From the NCBI GenBank assembly GCA_963677755.1, contig OY782506.1, forward strand, positions 1,178,001 to 1,242,000: 64,000 nt of DNA, in the 5' to 3' direction. Position numbers and translations under genes: made by a program. This DNA is from JAIOSF01 sp963677755. Lineage in GTDB: Bacteria; Campylobacterota; Campylobacteria; Campylobacterales; Arcobacteraceae. Shown one piece after another: positions 42,457 through 52,088 of the stretch (positions within the stretch are counted from its first letter, which is position 1; each line of letters begins with the position of its first letter). The notes beneath the pieces are model-generated. The model had not been told where the DNA came from and did not search any database. It saw only the letters and a list, made by a program, of their open reading frames with translations.

Positions 42457-43191
42457 ATGGAACTAAATTCGTTAAATAGTTTAAATTTATCAAATGTTGC
42501 TCAGTCTGATTTAGAACAAGTGAAAGATGTAAATAAGAGTGAATTAGATTCTACTAGTAGTCCTTCAAAAATTGATAGGGTAGAGCTCCAAAATCAAAGT
42601 TCTTCTTTTGCAAATAATTTGATAAATAATGTTAAACAAATATCAAATTTATTAAATGTAACATCAGTGGTGTCAAAGCAGCTTAATATAACAGATGAAA
42701 TTGAACAATCAATATCTTCAGTTACTTCTGGTTCTACTAGCCAAACACTAAATGATATACAACCAAAAATTAAAAACTTGATGGATAATTTTAATAGTCT
42801 ATCAAGTAGTATAACTACATTAGGGGATTCAACTTCTATTTACTCAAATAAGGCTGAAGAAAGTCGAGTATATTTTGATGGAATATTAGGTGCAACACCT
42901 TTAAGCAGTGAAGAGATATTTGCAGAGGTAGAATCACAAAGAGAAAGATTAAAAGCAATTAACGAAGTTGCAAATGGTGAAGTATTAAATAATATTGAGC
43001 AATCTAAAGAGCTATTTACTAGCCAAAAACAAGAACTAGAAGAACAACAGCCAGAGATAAAAAAGTTTAATTTTGCAGTAGAAAGTAGCAATTTTGAACC
43101 ACAAGTTATCCAAAAACTACAAGGTTCTGTGGTTGATACTCAAGCAAATGCCAAAACAGAACAAAATATTAAGCTTTTGGCTGCTTCTTAA
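42457..43191 (+). CDS. Unknown Ser/Asn-rich helical protein with flagellin-like C-terminal tail
   Basis: 244 aa, no recognised family as a whole. The first 50 residues are Ser/Leu/Asn/Asp-rich and probably disordered. The rest is predicted helical, with alternating Ser/Thr/Leu and a Gln/Glu coil (KQELEEQQPEIKKF) near 190-205. The last about 18 residues, DTQANAKTEQNIKLLAAS, closely resemble the flagellin terminus TQANAHQQRNIALLS encoded at 28690. There is no signal peptide. A very strong AAAGGAGG RBS and TATAAT mark it as highly expressed. A flagellar or secreted role through the flagellar exporter is inference from the tail. Confidence 0.72.
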   Translation: MELNSLNSLNLSNVAQSDLEQVKDVNKSELDSTSSPSKIDRVELQNQSSSFANNLINNVKQISNLLNVTSVVSKQLNITDEIEQSISSVTSGSTSQTLNDIQPKIKNLMDNFNSLSSSITTLGDSTSIYSNKAEESRVYFDGILGATPLSSEEIFAEVESQRERLKAINEVANGEVLNNIEQSKELFTSQKQELEEQQPEIKKFNFAVESSNFEPQVIQKLQGSVVDTQANAKTEQNIKLLAAS

Positions 43192-43215
43192 AATATCACT
43201 TCTTAATATTGTTAA

Positions 43216-43779
43216 TTAAGGATGTGGTATTTTTACTTTTGAATTTAAAAGATATCCTATAATAATCATCAAAGAAAGTACTATGTTTTCACTTGGGATA
43301 AGTTCATAAATCCATCCTAAATATACGAACCACAATAAAATTGCTCCCAATGGAGTTGGAATACCTGTAAAATATTTGCTTACCACCCCTTCATCAGAGT
43401 TAATATTAAATTGAATTAATCTTCTTAATCCAGAAATTACATAATATATAAAAGCAAAAGCTACAAATGTAGTATTTAAAAACTCTATCTCTTTTCCATC
43501 TATAACGCCAAAAAATATAAACATAACTGGTACAATAACAAAAGATAAAAAATCCCCAAAAGAATCTAATTGAATACCAAACTGAGTCGATAAATTATAT
43601 TTACGAGCAATTTTTCCATCTATAATATCAAAAGCACCTGCAAGCCAAGCAAATAAAGCTGCCGCAAAAAAATCGCCATGTGTTAAAAAATAAATTGCCA
43701 ATATTCCTGAAGCTATATTAAAAAATGTAACAATATTCGCTAAATTAAAATGGTTATCTTTGTTAAATAAAAATGTCAT
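43216..43779 (-). CDS. pssA: CDP-diacylglycerol-serine O-phosphatidyltransferase
   Basis: 187 aa. The CDP-alcohol phosphatidyltransferase motif is complete: D-x2-D-G-x2-A-R-x8-G-x3-D-x3-D within AFDIIDGKIARKYNLS and FGIQLDSFGD. About six hydrophobic helices follow, ending YLLNSKVKIPHP. It makes phosphatidylserine, the precursor of phosphatidylethanolamine. The PssA assignment over PgsA rests on the FNLANIVTFFNIASGILA start and helix pattern. Its ATG overlaps the diguanylate cyclase stop by four bases, tying lipid synthesis to the che transcript. Confidence 0.86.
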   Translation of the reverse strand: MTFLFNKDNHFNLANIVTFFNIASGILAIYFLTHGDFFAAALFAWLAGAFDIIDGKIARKYNLSTQFGIQLDSFGDFLSFVIVPVMFIFFGVIDGKEIEFLNTTFVAFAFIYYVISGLRRLIQFNINSDEGVVSKYFTGIPTPLGAILLWFVYLGWIYELIPSENIVLSLMIIIGYLLNSKVKIPHP

Positions 43780-44837
43780 AATGTGTATTGATCCCTTCCA
43801 TACTCTTTTGATTGATACAGTTTTTTATCTGCAAGTTTATATATATCTGTCCTAGACATATGATAAATATTTTTATCAATTAAAACTACACCCATAGACA
43901 AAGTCAAAAAGTTAGTTTTACTTGCACTGTGTTTGATCTTTTGTGCTGCAATCGCATTTTGTAAAACCTTTAACCTTTTTTCTAAAGTTGGTCTATTGAT
44001 ATTAAAAATTAAAATACCAAACTCTTCTCCACCTAACCTAAATACATAGTCATATTCATCTTTAAATAATGAATCTAAAACATTTGAAACTGTTTTTAAG
44101 GCAATATCTCCAGCATCATGTCCATATGTATCATTATATTGTTTAAAAAAATCAATATCAATCATAACAAAAGCACTTTCCCAGCTATTTTCATAACTAA
44201 CTATAGTAGTCTCATCTAAAATACTATCAAAATATTTTCTGTTATAAAGTCCCGTTAATCCATCTGTAATAGAATCAGATTTATATTTATTTACCAAATA
44301 CTCTAATTTATTATGATTTTTAATAGTACTAATTATGGTAATCAAAATAAAAATACCAATAGAGATAATAATAAATATTTGATTATAAAATAGATAACTT
44401 TTAACACTTTCATATTTTTCTAAAAATTCTTTACGCTGTAACGATGCAGATGAGACTTCATATTGTATTAATAGATCAATTTGTTTTGTCATATAATCAT
44501 AAAACTGTATATTCTTTTTTTTAAAAGAGTTGTGCACTTGTTTATTTATTTTATTAACAACATCTCTTTCTTGAATCGTTTTATATTGGGAATTATAATA
44601 ATTCCAATTTTCTAAAATTACATTTTTACTTTTTGTAATATAGGTCGGTTTATTTATAAGGTTTTTATATTCACTTTTAATAATATGAAGCTTGTGAACA
44701 GGGATAAAATTTCCAAAATATATATTATCAATTTGATTTTTCATTTTTTCAATTTCAGATGAAAACATAAAACTAATATAAACAAGTGCTACTAAAACAA
44801 TAATAGGTAATGCTAATAATTTATAATTTAATTTCAT
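43776..44837 (-). CDS. Membrane-anchored GGDEF diguanylate cyclase
   Basis: 353 aa. Two transmembrane helices (about 6-25 and 150-172) flank a periplasmic helical sensor of the 4HB/MCP type. The GGDEF domain is about 190-350, with DGLTGLYNRKYFD, the active signature RLGGEEFG and LTLSMGVVLID. The inhibitory I-site position reads DEYD, not RxxD, so product inhibition is probably lost. It synthesises c-di-GMP. It starts 4 nt after cheB in the same direction and overlaps pssA, so its level should follow the chemotaxis operon. Confidence 0.92.
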   Translation of the reverse strand: MKLNYKLLALPIIVLVALVYISFMFSSEIEKMKNQIDNIYFGNFIPVHKLHIIKSEYKNLINKPTYITKSKNVILENWNYYNSQYKTIQERDVVNKINKQVHNSFKKKNIQFYDYMTKQIDLLIQYEVSSASLQRKEFLEKYESVKSYLFYNQIFIIISIGIFILITIISTIKNHNKLEYLVNKYKSDSITDGLTGLYNRKYFDSILDETTIVSYENSWESAFVMIDIDFFKQYNDTYGHDAGDIALKTVSNVLDSLFKDEYDYVFRLGGEEFGILIFNINRPTLEKRLKVLQNAIAAQKIKHSASKTNFLTLSMGVVLIDKNIYHMSRTDIYKLADKKLYQSKEYGRDQYTL

Positions 44838-44840
44838 ATA

Positions 44841-45935
44841 CTATTTTCTCTTCCCTTGTGAAAAATCAACAATATATTGAGCAATATCGTCAAGATGACA
44901 TATGTCTTTTACTGCTCCTGCTTTAATTGCTTGTGCTGGCATACCAAAAACTACACAACTTTCCTCATTTTGAGCAATAGTATAAGCCCCATTGTCATAT
45001 AAGTTTTTCATAGCTATTGTTCCATCATCTCCCATACCTGTCATCATTACAGCCATAGCACCACCACCTGCACTGTTGTTTAAGCTTCTAAACATAACAT
45101 CAACACTTGGTTTATGACGACTAACTCTAACAACATCAAGTAAAGTTGCAATATAATTAGAACCTTTCTTATTAATCACCAAATGCATATTTCCAGGAGC
45201 TAGATAAGCATGACCTTTTTCTAGTATAGTCTCCCCTTGTACTTCAGATACAATCACATCTGAATGATCATTAAGTCTTTGAGCAAAAGAGCTAGAAAAC
45301 CCATATGGTATATGTTGTGTAATTACAATAGGGGGAAGATTTGAAGGAAGTTTTTTAAAAACTCTTAATAATGACTCAACACCACCAGTTGATGAACCTA
45401 TCCCAATAATTTTTGCTCCGGGCATATGTGCTGGCATATTTTTGATTATTTTGTCAGGATGAACCTTTTCCTCAACTAAACTTTCTGAGATATGTGCTTT
45501 TTTCACTTGTTGTTCTATTGGTTTAATAGGTTTTGGCTTTTTAAGAGTATATTTATTAAGTAAAAAAGTTAGATTTAGTAATGTTTCTTTAATTCTACTG
45601 CTAAATGAGCTCATTGACTCACCCAAGGCTGGTTTAGGGACAAAACCTACCGCACCATCATCAAAAATATCATTTCCTCGAACACTTTCTCCTGAAATAA
45701 TAACTGCAGGCATAGGATGAAGTCTCATAAGATTTCTTAAAAATGTAACACCATCCATTTTTGGCATATTTATATCTATTGTTACTAAATCTGGTTCTAG
45801 TTGTTTTATTTTTTCTCTAGCTTCATAAGCATCTACAGCCGTATCTACAACAGCAAAATCTTCAATTGAATTTATAAAATCACTAATAACTTTTCGCATA
45901 GAAGCAGAATCATCAATAACAAGTACCGTATACAT
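44841..45935 (-). CDS. cheB: Chemotaxis protein-glutamate methylesterase CheB
   Basis: 364 aa. N-terminal receiver with acidic pocket D8-D9 and phosphorylated D54 (TIDINMPKMDG), a Pro-rich linker at about 125-160, and a C-terminal methylesterase/deamidase domain. Catalytic Ser is in IGIGSSTGGVES, His in ITQHIPYGFS, and Asp in MTGMGDDGTIAMKNL. It removes methyl groups from receptors to reset sensitivity. The gene lies in cheY-cheA-cheR-cheD-cheB order with a 23 nt gap after cheD. Confidence 0.97.
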   Translation of the reverse strand: MYTVLVIDDSASMRKVISDFINSIEDFAVVDTAVDAYEAREKIKQLEPDLVTIDINMPKMDGVTFLRNLMRLHPMPAVIISGESVRGNDIFDDGAVGFVPKPALGESMSSFSSRIKETLLNLTFLLNKYTLKKPKPIKPIEQQVKKAHISESLVEEKVHPDKIIKNMPAHMPGAKIIGIGSSTGGVESLLRVFKKLPSNLPPIVITQHIPYGFSSSFAQRLNDHSDVIVSEVQGETILEKGHAYLAPGNMHLVINKKGSNYIATLLDVVRVSRHKPSVDVMFRSLNNSAGGGAMAVMMTGMGDDGTIAMKNLYDNGAYTIAQNEESCVVFGMPAQAIKAGAVKDICHLDDIAQYIVDFSQGKRK

Positions 45936-45958
45936 AATTTTTTACTCCAATCTCATTA

Positions 45959-46636
45959 TTAAAAAAATTCCATTTCCATCGTCGCTTCAGATTTAGAATC
46001 TTCACTAAATATTCCTGTACCACTTATATATTCTGCTGTTGCAGGTTGTCTAACAGAAATCTCTCTTTGAAGTTTTTTCTCTTCAGCAATAACTTCATTT
46101 GATGTGTTTTTATTATCAACATTTTTGATAAATGTCTCAAACCTATCCCCCATAAGTATTACTCTACCAGCATTTCCTCTTGTATGGTCAGATATTATTC
46201 GAAATCCTTCTGATTGACAAAAAGTATGTGCGAATTCAACATTTCTATGTCCAATACTTTTTGCAAAAGAAGGCATATTCATAATATCTGCACCACCTGA
46301 TATTTTTGCTGCCATATTTGTTTTATTGCACCCTAACTTATACATTTCATTCAGCATTGCCTCAACAGAATAAAGCCCATATTTCATATCTTCATTAGAG
46401 TTTTCTGTATCAGGGAGAAGAAAATGATTCATACCTTTTATTTTTTTAACTTTATCATAAAACATTATAGCAACACAAGACCCAAGTAAAGTTTTAAAAG
46501 CAACATTTTCACTATCTGCAACCACTGCAAATTCTCCACCAATTATTGTATGGGTGGGCATACTTTTTACAATTTGCGTAATTCTAGTACTTGAAATCTT
46601 TTCTATTGATCCATCTTTATGACCAAGAGTAATCAT
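45959..46636 (-). CDS. cheD: Receptor glutamine deamidase CheD
   Basis: 225 aa, longer than the usual 160-200. The catalytic Cys is in LLGSCVAIMFYDK and the His in GMNHFLLPDTEN, followed by AAKISGGADIMNM and DHTRGNAGRVILM. The last 55 residues form an unstructured extension. CheD deamidates receptor glutamines. The gene overlaps cheR by four bases (ATGA). CheD together with CheB and CheR gives a complete adaptation set; many Epsilon chemotaxis systems known from Campylobacter lack CheD. Confidence 0.95.
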   Translation of the reverse strand: MITLGHKDGSIEKISSTRITQIVKSMPTHTIIGGEFAVVADSENVAFKTLLGSCVAIMFYDKVKKIKGMNHFLLPDTENSNEDMKYGLYSVEAMLNEMYKLGCNKTNMAAKISGGADIMNMPSFAKSIGHRNVEFAHTFCQSEGFRIISDHTRGNAGRVILMGDRFETFIKNVDNKNTSNEVIAEEKKLQREISVRQPATAEYISGTGIFSEDSKSEATMEMEFF

Positions 46637-47463
46637 TCTATATCCTTAACTTTAACAAAAATATTTTGACCAACTCTTTTTGTATAATTAATTAATTCGT
46701 GAGGATTTTCAGAATGACCTATATAAAGTGTACCACCCACTTTTAAAGTTCTAAAAAGTTTTTTTAGTATTTTATTTTGATCTTCAATAGAAAAATATAT
46801 TAATACATTTCTACAAAAAACCACATCAAATTGATGTGTACTAAAAGGATAAACTTCATCATTTAAATTCATTTGCCCAAAAGTTATCATATCTTTTAAA
46901 TCATCATTTACTTTAATAAGAATCTCATCACCTGCTAGATTTTTTTGAATTCTTCTTTTAAAATATTTTTGAGGTTTAATCCACTCAGGAAATTCTTTTG
47001 AACTTTTTTGAAAACGATATATTCCATTCGCAGCAGTTTGTAAAACATCTGTATCTATATCAGTAGCAATTATTGAAGCTCTCATTGTATTACTAAATTC
47101 TTTTACTGTCATAGCCATAGAATAAGGCTCTTCGCCAGTAGAAGCAGCAGAACAATACATTTTAATCTCTTGATTTGTTTTATCAAATTCGGGTAAAACT
47201 CTTATTTTTAAATCTTCAAAATGAAAATCTTCTCTAAAAAAGTGTGTTTTATTTGTAGTAAATGTATTAATAAATTCTTTTGTATATTCACCATCTTCTA
47301 TTTTATTTAATAAATCTTCAATATTGCCTACATAGGCAGTATTTCTTTTAAGTTTATCTAGTCTATTAGCAATCATAACCTCTTTATTCTCTGTAAGTGT
47401 AATTCCTGTAAGAGAATAAAGTATAGATTTGACTTTGCTATACAGTTCTTGGGTATTTGACAT
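46633..47463 (-). CDS. cheR: Chemotaxis protein methyltransferase CheR
   Basis: 276 aa. An N-terminal helical domain (TGITLTENKEVMIANRLDKL) is followed by a SAM-binding fold: IKMYCSAASTGEEPYSMAM (motif I), ASIIATDIDTDVL, and the FDVVFCRNVLIYFS block, all typical of CheR. It methylates glutamates of chemoreceptors. There is no C-terminal pentapeptide-binding extension. It follows cheA after 6 nt and overlaps cheD. Confidence 0.96.
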   Translation of the reverse strand: MSNTQELYSKVKSILYSLTGITLTENKEVMIANRLDKLKRNTAYVGNIEDLLNKIEDGEYTKEFINTFTTNKTHFFREDFHFEDLKIRVLPEFDKTNQEIKMYCSAASTGEEPYSMAMTVKEFSNTMRASIIATDIDTDVLQTAANGIYRFQKSSKEFPEWIKPQKYFKRRIQKNLAGDEILIKVNDDLKDMITFGQMNLNDEVYPFSTHQFDVVFCRNVLIYFSIEDQNKILKKLFRTLKVGGTLYIGHSENPHELINYTKRVGQNIFVKVKDIE

Positions 47464-47469
47464 TAGTAC

Positions 47470-49437
47470 TTAAGAAGCAGCTAAAGTACGTTTACGAGGT
47501 GCTCTATGATCAGCATGAAGTGATTCTGATTTCTTTTGAGCTTCTATAATACCCATTACATCAATAATTAATCCAATACTTCCATCACCTCTAACTGTAG
47601 CAGCACCGATACCTTCAACACTTCTGAAATTTTTATCAAGTGGTTTTACAACTACTTGATGTTGATGTAAAAACTCATCTATAAACATTGCAATCTTAGT
47701 TGTTCCTGATTTTACGACAATTAACATACCCTCTTCAAGTTTTGTATGTTGTGGCTCTATATCAAATAATTGATGTAATCGTACAACAGGTATAAATTCT
47801 TCCCGTAACATTAATAAATCTTGTGTACCATCACCAATTCTTTTAATCATCTCTGATGTTGGTTGTAATGATTCTACAATTGCACTTAATGGTAAAATAT
47901 ATTTTACGTCACCAACAGCAATATCAAGACCATCAAGAATAGCAAGTGTTAGTGGTAACATAATAGTAATTGTTGTACCAACACCTATTTCCGTATCTAG
48001 ATTAATAACACCACCAAGTTTAGTAATATTTGTTTTAACAACATCCATTCCTACACCACGCCCTGAAATATCAGTAACTGATTCAGCAGTACTTACTCCT
48101 GCTCCAAATATTAACATGGCTTTTTCATTATCTGTCATTGTTGCCATTTGTTGTTCATCAATTAAACCATTTTCAAATGATTTTTGGGCAACTTTTTCTG
48201 CTGGAATTCCTTTTCCATCATCTTTTATCGTTATAATCATCTGACCATTTGCTTGTTCTGCAGAAATCAAAATGGTACCTGTTTCTACTTTTCCTGCTGC
48301 AACTCTATCTTCAGGCATTTCAATACCATGATCAAGAGAGTTTCTTATAATATGCATTAAAGGATCTGTCAAACCTTCAATCATTGCCTTATCAATTTCA
48401 ACACTATCACCCTCGTGTTTAAACTCGATTTTCTTTTTAAGTTTTTTTGATATATCTCTTACTACTTTAGGAAATTTCGAATAAATAGATTCCATAGGAA
48501 CCATTCTAATACTCATAATAGAATCTTGCATATCTCTAATATGTCTTTCTAGTAATTCAAGTCTTTCTAATACTGAATTTCTTACTTTACTCTCTTTTAT
48601 TGTAGTACTATATTGTGTCAACATAGCATTCGTAATAACTAAATCTCCTACGTTATTCATTAACAAATCGATTTTATCTAAATTAACTCGAATTGTACTA
48701 GCAGCTGCTTTTTTTGTAGGAGCTTCATCTTTTTTTACTGATTTTACAGCTGGTTTAGTAGCTTTAGGTGTAGTTTTTACCTCTTCCGCTTTTGGTTCTT
48801 CAGCTTTTACAGGTTCCTCAATTTTAGACTGAGGTGTAATTTTTTCAGCTTCATCAAAAAAACCAAAGTTTTCATCACTTATAATATCTTCTGTTGAACT
48901 AGTTGCTGTTTCCTCTCCAAAAAAGCCCCATGATTCACTTGAACTAGAAGAGGAAGTTTCTTTAGCTTGTTCTGATGTTTTTACCTCTTCTGCAGGAACT
49001 TCTTTCGCAGGCTCTGATGAACTAGCTCCTTCACCATTTATATATGCTCTAATAGTAACTAAAAGTTCAGATGTCATCTCAGTGAATTTATCTCTATCCA
49101 TTTCATCATTACACTCCATTTGGAGTATCTCTTTCATAACATCTAGACCATCAATGAGTGTTCCTGCCATTTCAGGGATAAATACAATTTCATGATTTCT
49201 AAGCTTATCCATCATATTTTCAACATCATGAGTAAACTCTGCAAAAAAAGCTAGCTCTACAGAAGCACCACTTCCTTTTAGTGTATGAACATCTCTAAAT
49301 AATTGTCCCATCTCTTCATCAGTTAAGCTACCATTATTTTCTGCTTCTAATAGTACATTGTCTGCTGATTCAAAAAGTTCTTCCGCTTCCTCAACAAACA
49401 TATCTCTATACATTGATATATCAAATCCAGACATCAT
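47470..49437 (-). CDS. cheA: Chemotaxis histidine kinase CheA
   Basis: 655 aa. An HPt domain with phospho-acceptor H51 (RDVHTLKGSGAS) is followed by a long acidic Ser/Glu/Pro/Lys linker (about 135-255) that replaces a recognisable P2 domain. Then comes the P3 dimerisation helix (IRVNLDKIDLLMNNVGDLVI), ATPase P4 with LTDPLMHIIRNSLDHGIE, GKGIPAEKV and GRGVGMDVVKTNI, and a C-terminal CheW-like P5. There is no fused receiver, unlike the CheA-Y of Campylobacter/Helicobacter, so the separate CheY upstream is likely its partner. A poly-Ser run occurs in the linker. Confidence 0.96.
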   Translation of the reverse strand: MMSGFDISMYRDMFVEEAEELFESADNVLLEAENNGSLTDEEMGQLFRDVHTLKGSGASVELAFFAEFTHDVENMMDKLRNHEIVFIPEMAGTLIDGLDVMKEILQMECNDEMDRDKFTEMTSELLVTIRAYINGEGASSSEPAKEVPAEEVKTSEQAKETSSSSSSESWGFFGEETATSSTEDIISDENFGFFDEAEKITPQSKIEEPVKAEEPKAEEVKTTPKATKPAVKSVKKDEAPTKKAAASTIRVNLDKIDLLMNNVGDLVITNAMLTQYSTTIKESKVRNSVLERLELLERHIRDMQDSIMSIRMVPMESIYSKFPKVVRDISKKLKKKIEFKHEGDSVEIDKAMIEGLTDPLMHIIRNSLDHGIEMPEDRVAAGKVETGTILISAEQANGQMIITIKDDGKGIPAEKVAQKSFENGLIDEQQMATMTDNEKAMLIFGAGVSTAESVTDISGRGVGMDVVKTNITKLGGVINLDTEIGVGTTITIMLPLTLAILDGLDIAVGDVKYILPLSAIVESLQPTSEMIKRIGDGTQDLLMLREEFIPVVRLHQLFDIEPQHTKLEEGMLIVVKSGTTKIAMFIDEFLHQHQVVVKPLDKNFRSVEGIGAATVRGDGSIGLIIDVMGIIEAQKKSESLHADHRAPRKRTLAAS

Positions 49438-49458
49438 TACACCTTTTTATTTTATTTT

Positions 49459-49824
49459 TTATTTAGTTAAAACTATATTTACAGCTTTTAACAATTGGTC
49501 AGGAACAAATGGCTTTACAATCCAGCCTGTAGCACCAGCAGCTTTACCTTTTGTTTTCATTTCATCACTTCTTTCTGTTGTAAGAACCAAGATAGGAGTT
49601 TTTGAATACTGATTAAGTTTACGAAGTTCTGTTACTAATGTTAATCCATCCATATTAGGCATGTTAATGTCAGTGATAATTAAATCATACTGTGCACTTT
49701 TTGCCTTTTCTAATCCATCAATACCATCAATAGCTTCAACAACATCGTTGTAACCACCCTCATTTAGAGCGTATGACAGCATATCTCTTAACATAGTAGA
49801 ATCATCTACAATCAATAATTTCAT
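49459..49824 (-). CDS. cheY: Single-domain response regulator CheY
   Basis: 121 aa receiver only. Acidic pair D7-D8, phospho-acceptor D52 (IITDINMPNMDG), Thr in VLTTERSDEM and Lys in GWIVKPF. There is no output domain. It precedes cheA by 21 nt, so it is the first gene of the che operon and the probable phosphate acceptor of CheA. Whether it binds the flagellar switch or acts as a phosphate sink cannot be told from sequence alone. Confidence 0.95.
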   Translation of the reverse strand: MKLLIVDDSTMLRDMLSYALNEGGYNDVVEAIDGIDGLEKAKSAQYDLIITDINMPNMDGLTLVTELRKLNQYSKTPILVLTTERSDEMKTKGKAAGATGWIVKPFVPDQLLKAVNIVLTK

Positions 49825-49879
49825 TTTATTCCCTTCAATGAATTTAAAATAGTCTCTATATCGATAACTATAACTAAAC

Positions 49880-49893
49880 TTAGTTTAAACTAA
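49880..49893. repeat. 14-bp perfect palindrome upstream of cheY
   Basis: TTAGTTTAAACTAA is a perfect palindrome lying 56 nt before the cheY start and 14 nt after the pnp stop. It could be an operator for the che operon or a weak pnp terminator; pnp also has a short T run after AAGGC. Confidence 0.4.
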
Positions 49894-49907
49894 TCTAAAA
49901 AAAAGCC

Positions 49908-52088
49908 TTAAAAATCCGATGAGATAAGCTCTATTCTATCTTTAGAGACCTTTAATACTTTTACACTTATTACATCATTTTCATTTAATACATCTTTAAT
50001 ATTATTAACTCGTTTTTTAGATATTTTTGATATATGTAATAAACCTTCTCCACCTTTTGGTAATTCAATAAAAGCACCAAAATCTGCAAGTCTTACAACT
50101 TTACCTTCTAACACATCATCAATATTATAAATATTCTCAAAATTAATTACTTCTTTTTTATGAAAAGATTTTGCATTTGAAGATATGTTTTTTACTTGTT
50201 CAACTGCACCTAAGATATTCTTTTTATCATTTCCTGTTATTTTTACTGCCCCACTAGATTTATCTAAATCTATTGACACTCCCCATTTTTCAATAATCTC
50301 TCTAATAACAGAACCAGCTTTTCCAATTACTGCTAAAACTTTTGTAGGGTCAATACTAAATTGTTCTATTAAGGGCAAAGCATCACTTGGAACTATTTCT
50401 TTTACAGCTTCTTCCATCAATGATAAAATATGAACTCTACCCTCTTTTGCTTGTTCCAATGCTTCTTTTAGTACGTCTAATGAAATTCCGCCTAGCTTAA
50501 TATCCATTTGCAGTGCTGTTATACCATTTGTAGTTCCTGTAACTTTAAAGTCCATATCTCCATCATGATCTTCTAAACCCATAATATCAGTAAGTATTGC
50601 ATGTTTATCATCTTTAAATACACCACCCATAGCAACTCCTGCTACTAATGAAGATATAGGTATACCAGCAGCTTTTAATGCAAGAGAACCTCCACAAACT
50701 GTTGCCATTGAAGAACTTCCATTTGACTCAAATATTTCTGAAACTAATCTAATTGTATCTGTGTAGTCTTTATCTATAGAAGATTCTAATGCTCTTTTAG
50801 CCAAATTTCCATGACCTAATTCTCTTCTACTTACACCAAAAATTGGTTTTGCCTCACCTACACTAAAACCTGGAAAATTATAATGAACCATAAAGTTTTC
50901 ATTTCTTACATCTTTATCTGTTAGGACTTCATACATTTGAGCGTCTTTATTATTTCCTAAAGTAGCTACTACTAAAGCTTGAGTTTCACCCCTTGTAAAA
51001 AGACAACTACTATGTGCTGATGGTAAAATGTTTGTTTCAATCGTAATCTTTCGAACATCTTTCAATCCTCTACCATCAGCTCTTAGATTCTCATTTATTA
51101 TCATATCTCGAACAATCTCTTTTTTTACAAGCTCAACTGCTTCTCTAATATCCTTTAATTCAAGACCATATTCAACACAATAATCATCTGTAGCTATTAT
51201 TTTAGATATATCATTAAGTCCACTATATCTCTCTTTTTTTGCCATAACTTTTATAGCACTTTGTATTTTTTCTAAATAATTATTCTTTACATGAGTTAAC
51301 AAATCATTAGTTATATTCATCTGCATTAAATCAACAGTTTGAGATTCTTTTTTTGCAAATTCAAAACTTTTTTCATATGTTTTATTAGTATTTATTATAA
51401 CACTAGAAGCGATTCCTATCGCTTTAACTAGTTCCTCTTCACTAATATCATTAATATTATGAATTTTTGTAAAACTTTCAATATCTACTTCAACCATCTC
51501 TTGCGAAGATATAGCTTTCATCTCTATCATTAACATCTCATTTGACGTACCTGCAACATACAAATCTAAAGTAGAATCTTCCATTTGTGTTAATGATGGA
51601 TTGATAATGAACTCTCCATCAACTTTTCCTATTCTTGTTGCACATACAGATCTTTCAACAGGAATATCAGATGTGAATAATGCAGCAGAGGCAGCATTAA
51701 GTGCCATTACTTGTAAATCGGCATCATTATCTACACTTAGAACCATCACTGTAATTGTAGTAGGATAAACATATCCTTTTGGAAACAAAGGTCGTAAACT
51801 TCTATCTATAACTCTTGAAGTTAATGTTTCAAAATCACTTGGTTTCCCCTCTCTTTTAATAAAACCACCAGCAAACTTAGCAGCTGCATATGTTTTTTCA
51901 ATATATTGCACAGTAAGAGGTGTAAAATCTTCACTTACTGGATTATCGAACTCTGACACAACGGTAGCCATAATTACTGTGTTTCCAATACTCATTAAAA
52001 CTGATCCGTTACTTTGTTTTGCTACTTTGTCAAATTCAAAAACCTCTTTTGCATTATTTATTTCTAATTCACATACTGTTGACATCAT
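49908..52088 (-). CDS. pnp: Polyribonucleotide nucleotidyltransferase (PNPase)
   Basis: 726 aa. Two RNase PH domains are separated by a helical segment: an N-terminal FDKVAKQSNGSVLMSIGNTV block, and a core with FTRGETQALVVATLG, GHGNLAKRALESS and DIMGLEDHDGDMDFKVTGT. A KH domain (KVLAVIGKAGSVIREI) and an S1 domain (GKVVRLADFGAFIELPKG) follow. PNPase degrades RNA phosphorolytically. Its ATG overlaps the stop of the upstream phosphoribosyltransferase (ATGA), and the unit runs from purD through lptD. Confidence 0.97.
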   Translation of the reverse strand: MMSTVCELEINNAKEVFEFDKVAKQSNGSVLMSIGNTVIMATVVSEFDNPVSEDFTPLTVQYIEKTYAAAKFAGGFIKREGKPSDFETLTSRVIDRSLRPLFPKGYVYPTTITVMVLSVDNDADLQVMALNAASAALFTSDIPVERSVCATRIGKVDGEFIINPSLTQMEDSTLDLYVAGTSNEMLMIEMKAISSQEMVEVDIESFTKIHNINDISEEELVKAIGIASSVIINTNKTYEKSFEFAKKESQTVDLMQMNITNDLLTHVKNNYLEKIQSAIKVMAKKERYSGLNDISKIIATDDYCVEYGLELKDIREAVELVKKEIVRDMIINENLRADGRGLKDVRKITIETNILPSAHSSCLFTRGETQALVVATLGNNKDAQMYEVLTDKDVRNENFMVHYNFPGFSVGEAKPIFGVSRRELGHGNLAKRALESSIDKDYTDTIRLVSEIFESNGSSSMATVCGGSLALKAAGIPISSLVAGVAMGGVFKDDKHAILTDIMGLEDHDGDMDFKVTGTTNGITALQMDIKLGGISLDVLKEALEQAKEGRVHILSLMEEAVKEIVPSDALPLIEQFSIDPTKVLAVIGKAGSVIREIIEKWGVSIDLDKSSGAVKITGNDKKNILGAVEQVKNISSNAKSFHKKEVINFENIYNIDDVLEGKVVRLADFGAFIELPKGGEGLLHISKISKKRVNNIKDVLNENDVISVKVLKVSKDRIELISSDF

